Of a stretch of DNA of 39,247 bases, positions 34,111 through 39,247 are shown one piece after another. The notes under the pieces were generated by a model. It did no database searches, was not told the DNA's origin, and saw only the letters and a list, made by a program, of their open reading frames with translations. This stretch comes from CAZDUS01 sp964508705. Its GTDB lineage: Bacteria > Verrucomicrobiota > Kiritimatiellia > CAIKKV01 > CAITUY01. The stretch's first letter is position 1, and the number at the start of each line of letters is the position of its first letter. A program made the translations under genes and the position numbers. Where the stretch lies: assembly GCA_964508705.1 (NCBI GenBank), contig CAZDUS010000016.1:1-39247 (forward strand), read 5' to 3'.

Positions 34111-34929
34111 TTAAATTATCCTGATGACGCCGGGCGATTGGGCGGTGCCCTTCTGTTTTGGAACTACAATGCGCAAGATGCCTTGTTCAAAGGAGGCCGT
34201 GATGGCCTCGGGGTTGGAATCGGCGCCGGGCAGGCGGATGCGTTGTTCGAAGCGGCTGATGCGTTGCGATCGTTGGGTGGTTTGAGGCGTCTTGCTGTCA
34301 CGGGTATCCTGCCTGCCAATGATCAATGAGAGGACGGAATCATTTATACCCATTTGGATGTCGGATTTGTCGACATTTGGGAGAGCAACGGTAACAACAT
34401 AAGCTGTGCCTGTGTCCTTGACGCTCATGCCGGGCGTGAGGGAGAGTTCGGACCAGCCTTCGTCAAAGCCGTGGGAACGGGCGGGCATTTCGCGCATGGC
34501 TTCCATGAACATTCCGTCAATTTCCCGGTGCATCTCCAGCATCATGATAAATGGGTCGAATGGCGCTCTGCCGTCGGAGGTCGCGGGGGGCGACATGACG
34601 GCAGGCGCCGGAGAGATCCTGAAATTGTCGCTGATGGCCTTGTTGAACATACGGTTGATTTGCGAGTGCATTAATGCCATGCGGAGGGAATCATCCCATA
34701 CTGTTTCAGGAGTTATAGACACGGGGGCCGACGAAGGTTTCCGGATAGGGATCAGTTTGGTCAACCGCTCAATGGTTGACGAGCGTGAAGGTAAGTCCGG
34801 AACGCTGGACGCGGACCGTCCCTGCCGCTGGAACAGGATGCCCAACTGAAGAAGAATAACCACGCATAAAAGGACCAGCATTAGTCTGGTCTTTTGCGTT
34901 TTGTTTTCAATTAGTGGCGATTCGTTCAT
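34111..34929 (-). CDS. Membrane-anchored small heat-shock protein (Hsp20)
   Basis: 272 residues from ATG 34929, chosen because GGAG lies 9 bp upstream; the open frame extends to 35031 but that part lacks homology and a ribosome site. N-terminal membrane segment ~15-33 (RLMLVLLCVVILLQLGIL) anchors the protein; a Ser/Pro/Met-rich linker follows; the alpha-crystallin domain occupies ~165-262 with SVKDTGTAYVVTVALPNVDK, LSLIIGRQD and the conserved end ASFEQGILRIVVPK. A short IRII tail could be a variant of the IxI motif. Cytoplasmic Hsp20 proteins are ~140-160 residues with no anchor, so this one is unusual. It is the likely first gene of the MoxR/Bat transcript. Confidence 0.85.
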   Translation of the reverse strand: MNESPLIENKTQKTRLMLVLLCVVILLQLGILFQRQGRSASSVPDLPSRSSTIERLTKLIPIRKPSSAPVSITPETVWDDSLRMALMHSQINRMFNKAISDNFRISPAPAVMSPPATSDGRAPFDPFIMMLEMHREIDGMFMEAMREMPARSHGFDEGWSELSLTPGMSVKDTGTAYVVTVALPNVDKSDIQMGINDSVLSLIIGRQDTRDSKTPQTTQRSQRISRFEQRIRLPGADSNPEAITASFEQGILRIVVPKQKGTAQSPGVIRII

Positions 34930-35335
34930 GGCTACGCGCTCCGCTGCCATTAATAGCAGGACATGTGCCAAGCCTGTTTGTCTGCCAAAAAACGTGATTC
35001 CTGACCGCTTAAAATCGAGGATTAACGACAATATGTCAGATCAGCGGACAAAATGTCCGGGTAGCCCTGAAATATGATGCTAAGCAAATGTGTTATAAAG
35101 TGGGGCGAGAAGAATCCAGATTAGTTCGCTTGTCGTCATCAAAAAAGTTTTCAAATTGTCAGTGTTACCCTTTTCGAGAAAACCACTCTCCATCAACTAC
35201 TTATGAATACAGACAACCAAAACGAAGTTTTACTAAATCACAACCAGTTGGAATTGTTCAACTTATAACCGGACAGTAATGTCTCTACTTTGTTTCTGAT
35301 TGACGAGGTGTAAGTGGCGGAGCATTCTCAAGCGC
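34930..35335. other. 406-bp divergent intergenic region between hsp20 and dCMP deaminase genes
   Basis: AT-richer than its surroundings. It contains the paired dyads at 35027-35057, about 100-130 bp before hsp20. The stretch 35090-35290 has no convincing gene; a 63-codon frame there has no ribosome site or family resemblance. No clear sigma-70 boxes were assigned on either strand. Confidence 0.5.
35027..35057. promoter_or_regulatory. Two dyads GACA-N3-TGTC, 20 bp apart, upstream of hsp20
   Basis: GACA-ATA-TGTC at 35027-35037 and GACA-AAA-TGTC at 35047-35057 (the second extends to CGGACA...TGTCCG). Centres are 20 bp apart, about two helical turns, as expected for side-by-side binding of two regulator dimers. 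No regulator is assigned; the CIRCE heat-shock element has a different sequence. Confidence 0.5.
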
Positions 35336-35800
35336 ATGAAAACCACAGTGCTGATACGTCCTGAATGGGATCGCTATTTTATGGACATTGCCACGGTTGT
35401 TGCCACACGGGGGAATTGTTGTCGACGACAAGTTGCGGCTGTCATTGTCAAGGATCACCGTATAATCTCGACCGGATACAACGGGACACCACGCGGCGTA
35501 AAGAATTGTTGCGAAGGTGGATGTGTTCGTTGCGCGAGCGACACGCCATCGGGTGAAGACTTGGGGGAGTGCATCTGTTCCCACGCCGAGGAAAATGCGA
35601 TCACGCAGGCAGCCTATCATGGTATTGCCGTTCGTGGAGCTACGCTTTATTCAACGCTTAGCCCATGCCTGATTTGCGCAAAAATGATTATCAATGCGGG
35701 AATTGTTGAGGTTGTTTTTGGCAATGAGTATGAGTTTAGCTCGCAAACCCGTGATTTATTGCACCAAGCAGGTGTTCGGTATCGGAAATTAAGCATTTAG
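35336..35800 (+). CDS. comEB: Deoxycytidylate (dCMP) deaminase
   Basis: Zinc enzyme converting dCMP to dUMP for thymidylate synthesis. 154 residues from ATG 35336 (an in-frame TTG at 35300 would add 12 residues unlike the family). Zn site: His83 and Glu85 in SHAEENAI, Cys111 and Cys114 in SPCLICAK. The insert with VKNCCEGGCVRC near 55-66 adds the extra Cys/His zinc site seen in dCMP deaminases of the ComEB type. Single-gene unit, convergent with the UDP-glucuronate decarboxylase gene. Confidence 0.92.
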   Translation: MKTTVLIRPEWDRYFMDIATVVATRGNCCRRQVAAVIVKDHRIISTGYNGTPRGVKNCCEGGCVRCASDTPSGEDLGECICSHAEENAITQAAYHGIAVRGATLYSTLSPCLICAKMIINAGIVEVVFGNEYEFSSQTRDLLHQAGVRYRKLSI

Positions 35801-35876
35801 CTGTGCAAGTCGCGAACAGGGGGATTCGCACAGGTGAATGTGGCGTAGATATCACTGCCGACGAGAAGTTCGCGAG

Positions 35877-36833
35877 CTATTTCTTTCCGAGTTTTTCCTT
35901 GAAATAGGCGATAGTTCTTGTGAGACCTTGATCGAGCGGAATGGTTGGTTGCCACCCTAGTACTTTGCGGGCCACGCTGATATCGGGCTGACGCTGTTTG
36001 GGGTCATCAGGCGGCAGCGGTTTATGAATGATGGGGGACGAGGAGCCAGACAGCGCAATCACCTTCTGCGCTAGCTCAATCATTGTAAATTCGCCAGGGT
36101 TCCCGAGGTTGATTGGCCCCGTGACATCATCGGAGCTATTCATTAATCGAATAAAACCTTCGATCAGGTCGTCGGCATAGCAGAATGAGCGGGTTTGGTT
36201 GCCGTCGCCGTAAATGGTAATAGGTTCATTATTTAGCGCCTGAACAATGAAATTTGACACAACACGCCCATCATGAGGATGCATGCGTGGTCCGTAGGTG
36301 TTGAAGATACGCGCGACTTTGATCTGAACCTTGTGCTGGCGGTAGTAGTCAAAAAACAACGTTTCCGCACACCGCTTGCCCTCATCGTAGCAAGCACGCA
36401 TTCCGATAGGGTTGACATGGCCCCAGTAATCCTCGCGCTGTGGATGAACTTTAGGGTCGCCATAAACTTCGCTGGTTGACGCTTGAAATATTTTTGCCCT
36501 TACCCGTTTAGCCAATCCAAGCATATTGATCGCACCATGGACGCTTGTTTTTGTGGTTTGGACAGGGTCGTATTGATAGTGAACCGGAGAGGCCGGGCAG
36601 GCGAGGTTGTAGATTTCATCCACCTCCACAAATAGAGGGAAGGTGACGTCATGACGCATGAATTCGAAATAGGGGTTTGAAAGTAAATGACGTATGTTGT
36701 CCTTAGAGCCGGTGAAAAGGTTGTCGGCGCATATGACTTCCTGACCTTCGCGCAGTAGGCGCTCGCAGAGATGGGATCCAAGAAAACCTGCGCCACCTGT
36801 CACGAGAATACGCTTTGTTGAAACTGGTTTCAT
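35877..36833 (-). CDS. uxs: UDP-glucuronate decarboxylase (UDP-xylose synthase)
   Basis: NAD-dependent enzyme making UDP-xylose from UDP-glucuronate for surface sugars. 318 residues, extended SDR fold: GGAGFLGSH at 13-21, catalytic Tyr149 and Lys153 in CYDEGKR, and family-specific blocks NLACPASPVHYQYDPVQT, HPQREDYWGHVNPIG, RIFNTYGPRMHPHDGRVVSN and YGDGNQTRSFCYADDL. These match Uxs rather than the other SDR epimerases. GGAGG lies 6 bp before ATG. It is divergent from dinB. Confidence 0.94.
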   Translation of the reverse strand: MKPVSTKRILVTGGAGFLGSHLCERLLREGQEVICADNLFTGSKDNIRHLLSNPYFEFMRHDVTFPLFVEVDEIYNLACPASPVHYQYDPVQTTKTSVHGAINMLGLAKRVRAKIFQASTSEVYGDPKVHPQREDYWGHVNPIGMRACYDEGKRCAETLFFDYYRQHKVQIKVARIFNTYGPRMHPHDGRVVSNFIVQALNNEPITIYGDGNQTRSFCYADDLIEGFIRLMNSSDDVTGPINLGNPGEFTMIELAQKVIALSGSSSPIIHKPLPPDDPKQRQPDISVARKVLGWQPTIPLDQGLTRTIAYFKEKLGKK

Positions 36834-36970
36834 GATGTCCTCCGTGTGAGATAGAAGGATAGTAGGCGGGCTATGTAATGGAGTAAAGTAAAGAAGTTTG
36901 AGAATGTCATTCGCGGATTGGAGTTGTGAAGAGGGAATGTGCGTGAATCCACGACGACTGTAACGACATC

Positions 36971-38119
36971 ATGAACAAGAGTGGCAAATTAATGATACTG
37001 CATGTTGATATGGACGCATTTTTTACCGCCATCGAACAACTCGATAATCCCGACTGGCGTGGAAAGCCCTTGATTGTTGGCGCTCCGCCTGACAGGAGGG
37101 GAGTGGTCTCAACATGTTCATACGAGGCTCGTGTATTTGGAGTGCATTCAGCTATGCCATCCCGAGTGGCTGGCAAACTCTGTGCGCAAGGAATTTTCGT
37201 TCAGCCCAGAATGGGTCGTTATGAGGAGGTGTCTCACCAGATTATGACCATTTTTGATGAATTTACGCCAATGGTTGAGCCTGTGTTTCTTGACGAAGCA
37301 TTTTTGGATGTTTCAGGGTCTTTTGGGCTTTGGCCAGATGCTGTGGTTATAGCAGGGGAGATTAAGCGACGTATTCGAGAAAGGACTAAGGGGTTAACAG
37401 CATCCGTAGGAGTCGCAAGAAACAAATTCTTAGCAAAGGTAGCCAGTGATCTAAACAAGCCGGACGGGATAACCATTGTGCCGGACAATGAGGCTGGAAT
37501 TCTTTCATTTCTAGGACCTTTGCCTGTGACCAAGTTATGGGGTGTGGGGCGGGTTGCGAGCGAGCGATTGCACAAGGCGGGCATTTATACCATTTCCCAA
37601 TTGCAGGCAATGGACTTGGAATCGTTAAGTCGACATTTTGGAAAATCCGGTTTCAAGCATATTTGGGAATTATGCAGGGGAATTGATGATCGCCCAGTTA
37701 TGACTGATTGGGATGAAAAAAGTATTTCAGGGGAGCATACGTTCGATAAAGATTGTGATGACAACGATATTGTGCGCCAGGTTTTATTGGAACAGATTGA
37801 GAGAGTAGGTAGACGACTTAGGGAGTCTGGGAAGATGGGGCGAACTGTTCACATTAAAGTGCGATTCTGTAATTTCAGAACCATCACCCGACAAGAGTGC
37901 CAGCTACAAGCAACTAACAGTGATCGAAGTTTGCGTGATGCTACGTATCGGCTTTTTGATCGAGAAGATATTGATCAGCCAGTAAGGCTAATTGGATTCG
38001 GCGTCAGTAATCTTTTCAGTGCAGGAATGACTAACGAGAATGGACAACTTCCATTGCCGGAACTGCAATGCGGGGAAACCGGTGGCGATCGTAGTACGTC
38101 GTTGGACCGCTGTGGATAG
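36971..38119 (+). CDS. dinB: DNA polymerase IV (DinB), C-terminus frameshifted
   Basis: Y-family translesion polymerase. 382 residues. Catalytic acids Asp13 (HVDMDAFF) and Asp108-Glu109 (FLDEAFLDVSG), steric-gate Phe18, SYEAR near 50, SVGVARNKFLAKVASDLNKP near 136, and a little-finger domain to ~345 (VRLIGFGVSN). GQLPLPEL near 360 could serve as the sliding-clamp motif. The frame ends LDRCG at 38119, but the next frame continues AVDSVRAVFGGGAIRRGFWS to TGA 38184-38186, exactly the usual DinB end. One extra C at 38107-38108 explains this; without it the protein would have ~404 residues. The polymerase core is unaffected. No clear ribosome site and no LexA box seen. Confidence 0.93.
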   Translation: MNKSGKLMILHVDMDAFFTAIEQLDNPDWRGKPLIVGAPPDRRGVVSTCSYEARVFGVHSAMPSRVAGKLCAQGIFVQPRMGRYEEVSHQIMTIFDEFTPMVEPVFLDEAFLDVSGSFGLWPDAVVIAGEIKRRIRERTKGLTASVGVARNKFLAKVASDLNKPDGITIVPDNEAGILSFLGPLPVTKLWGVGRVASERLHKAGIYTISQLQAMDLESLSRHFGKSGFKHIWELCRGIDDRPVMTDWDEKSISGEHTFDKDCDDNDIVRQVLLEQIERVGRRLRESGKMGRTVHIKVRFCNFRTITRQECQLQATNSDRSLRDATYRLFDREDIDQPVRLIGFGVSNLFSAGMTNENGQLPLPELQCGETGGDRSTSLDRCG

Positions 38120-38265
38120 TGTTCGAGCTGTGTTTGGCGGTGGTGCGATTCGGCGCGGTTTTTGGAGCAATAAGAAATCGAAATGATAATGGCATATTAC
38201 TTGATTTTTACGCAAACGAGCGTGGCATAGTGCCGGCAGTTATTGCTTTTGCTTGCCGCATTGCA

Positions 38266-39052
38266 TTACAAAAAGGAATCCAAGGCCATTAGGGCGATAC
38301 ATAAGGCGCCCAGCCCCAACGCGAAAAGCCCGCGTTTGGTGACACGCTCCTTGAGGAAGGTCATTCCTATCAGGGCGGATCCTGTGAAGCTCAGCTGGCT
38401 AATGGGAAGAACCAAACTGGCCTGACCACTTTGCATCGCTGTCGCCATGCAAAACACAATACCGCAAACTAACGCCCCGGACCCAGTCCCATAGAGAATG
38501 GTTATTTGGGGTTGGGTGTGGTGCAGCCTTCGTTGGTGAAAAAATAGATGAGACCACTAATAATCCATGCTAATCCATTTAATACAAGGAAAGCGTTTCT
38601 GTCGGCGCCCGATGTCATTCCGATTTTATACGTGATTCCCATGCCTGCCCTGAGGAGATTGGCGATAATTATAAGCAAGAAATATCCTCTGGCAATGTGG
38701 GCTGGATGGTCCGGTGAGCGTTTTGGAAGGAAAAGGAGTACGGCGCCAATGGCGGCGGTGATCCCCAGCAGTTTGAATGGCGTGGCGTCCTCATTTAGGA
38801 AGAGAAATGCGAATAGAGCGGCTGGCGCAAGATTAAGTCGATAAATAGTCGCGGCGACGCCAACATGCATGTGTCGGAGCACATGGATGAATATCAGATT
38901 GCTAGCCGCGCCGAAGAGCCCAGATGAAAGTCCCCATATGAGTGTCTGATGATTGAACAGCAATGAGCCTGAAGCAATTCCGATCACCGCAAAGACGGCG
39001 CTCCATATAAATCCTATGGTTACGACATAGAGACCGCGTGGGCGCTCTTTAC
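38266..39052 (-). pseudogene. EamA/DMT-family transporter gene, frameshifted and 5'-truncated by an IS
   Basis: Two minus-strand frames together give a DMT-type permease: 39052-38502 has segments GLYVVTIGFIWSAVFAVIGI, GLSSGLFGAASNLIF, YRLNLAPAALFAFLFLNED and GITAAIGAVLLFLP, and 38501-38266 continues TILYGTGSGALVCGIVF and SQLSFTGSALIGMTFLKE. A missing C in the run of four (GGGG at 38508-38511 on the plus strand) would restore one frame. The first membrane segment is absent: codons upstream of 39052 come from an IS66-type end. The parent protein would be ~290-300 residues with ten segments; substrate unknown. Confidence 0.75.
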
Positions 39053-39247
39053 GTAAGCGTCCGGCCAACCCCGTCTGGCGCGATTGAGCCTCCCGTGTGA
39101 TTCTGTGGCCACGAAAGGAGCGTGGTTATGGAAAAGACGGTAAGGGAAGAACAGCGGGCGATCTGGGCGGGGCATGTCGAGAGGCAGCGTCAGAGCGGCA
39201 AGAGCATCAAGGGTTTCTGCCAGGACGTTGGATTGAAGGTCTGGCAG
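39053..39247 (+). mobile_element. IS66-type element, left end (continues beyond window)
   Basis: Begins GTAAGCGTCCGGCC, the standard opening of IS66-family inverted repeats (GTAAGC), exactly where homology to the EamA gene stops. It carries the start of tnpA at 39128. The right end and target duplication lie outside the window. Confidence 0.75.
39128..39247 (+). CDS. tnpA: IS66-family TnpA (OrfA) accessory protein, N-terminal part
   Basis: First 40 codons only; the frame is open to the window end. The peptide has WAGHVERQRQSGKSIKGFCQ followed by DVGL, the conserved N-terminal 'W-x8-SG-x4-FC-x4-gl' pattern of IS66 OrfA/TnpA, a small helix-turn-helix protein of ~100-130 residues needed with TnpB and the transposase TnpC for movement. 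GGAG lies about 8 bp before ATG 39128. It is placed as the first gene of the element, as normal for IS66. Confidence 0.8.
   Translation, partial: MEKTVREEQRAIWAGHVERQRQSGKSIKGFCQDVGLKVWQ

Noticed and set aside
35088..35279. 63-codon frame in the hsp20/dCMP-deaminase gap
   Set aside because: No ribosome site, low-complexity basic composition and no recognisable motif.
35801..35876. Hairpin CTGTGC...GCACAG between the dCMP deaminase and uxs genes as a terminator
   Set aside because: Arms are short, alternative pairings compete and no T-run follows on either strand.
36834..36970. LexA (SOS) box before dinB
   Set aside because: No CTGT-N8-ACAG or CGAAC-N4-GTTCG type dyad seen in the uxs-dinB gap.

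Overview
The window reads as ordinary chromosome from a Gram-negative bacterium. It encodes an outer-membrane porin, lipoprotein-type signal peptides, an ABC uptake system with a periplasmic binding protein, and a Bat/MoxR envelope operon. The gene content (gap, pgk, tpi, secG cluster; fused Bat proteins; uroporphyrinogen-decarboxylase-like fragment; IS66 and IS481-like elements; many short intergenic repeats) would fit the PVC group (Verrucomicrobiota/Kiritimatiellota-like). That placement is an inference from gene style, not proven; a 16S or marker-gene search would settle it.

Layout. 1-299: end of an alpha-2-macroglobulin-like gene. 383-3523 (minus): btuF-btuC-btuD-type cobalamin/iron-complex ABC importer. 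3604-4833: an IS481-like element inserted about 80 bp upstream of that operon. 4974-6251: class III aminotransferase with a terminator. 6333-6993: two broken genes facing each other. 7093-13032 (minus): DUF485 protein, ActP-type symporter and a 1.2-kaa PHP/Cache/PAS/CBS/DUF294 signalling protein, divergent from a porin (13228-14283). 14421-14873: dtd. 14948-15524: frameshifted remnant. 15582-19262: gap, then pgk-tpiA-secG. 19397-24808: phosphomannomutase, argS, tRNA(CAT), HMA-like protein, xerD-type recombinase, rnc. 24744-34929 (minus): a seven-gene envelope operon read as small heat-shock protein, MoxR, DUF58, DUF4381-like, BatA, BatB/C fusion, BatD/E fusion. 35336-38186: dCMP deaminase, UDP-glucuronate decarboxylase, dinB. 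38266-39052: an EamA transporter gene broken by a frameshift and cut at its 5' end by an IS66-type element that runs off the window.

How the genes work together. The best candidate for something new is the block 7093-14283: a porin, a carboxylate symporter with its DUF485 partner, and a single polypeptide joining a PHP phosphoesterase domain, an extracytoplasmic Cache sensor, PAS region(s), a CBS pair and a GlnD-like nucleotidyltransferase. It looks like an uptake-plus-sensing module for acetate or another short carboxylate. The second candidate is the MoxR/Bat operon, led by a membrane-anchored small heat-shock protein with two dyads of the form GACA-N3-TGTC, 20 bp apart, upstream.

The window also shows gene decay: likely single-base frameshifts in dinB, the EamA gene, the 14948-15524 remnant and the 6333 remnant, plus two insertion sequences. 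Sequencing or assembly error is an alternative for the single-base events. All calls were made by reading the sequence; no database search was run.
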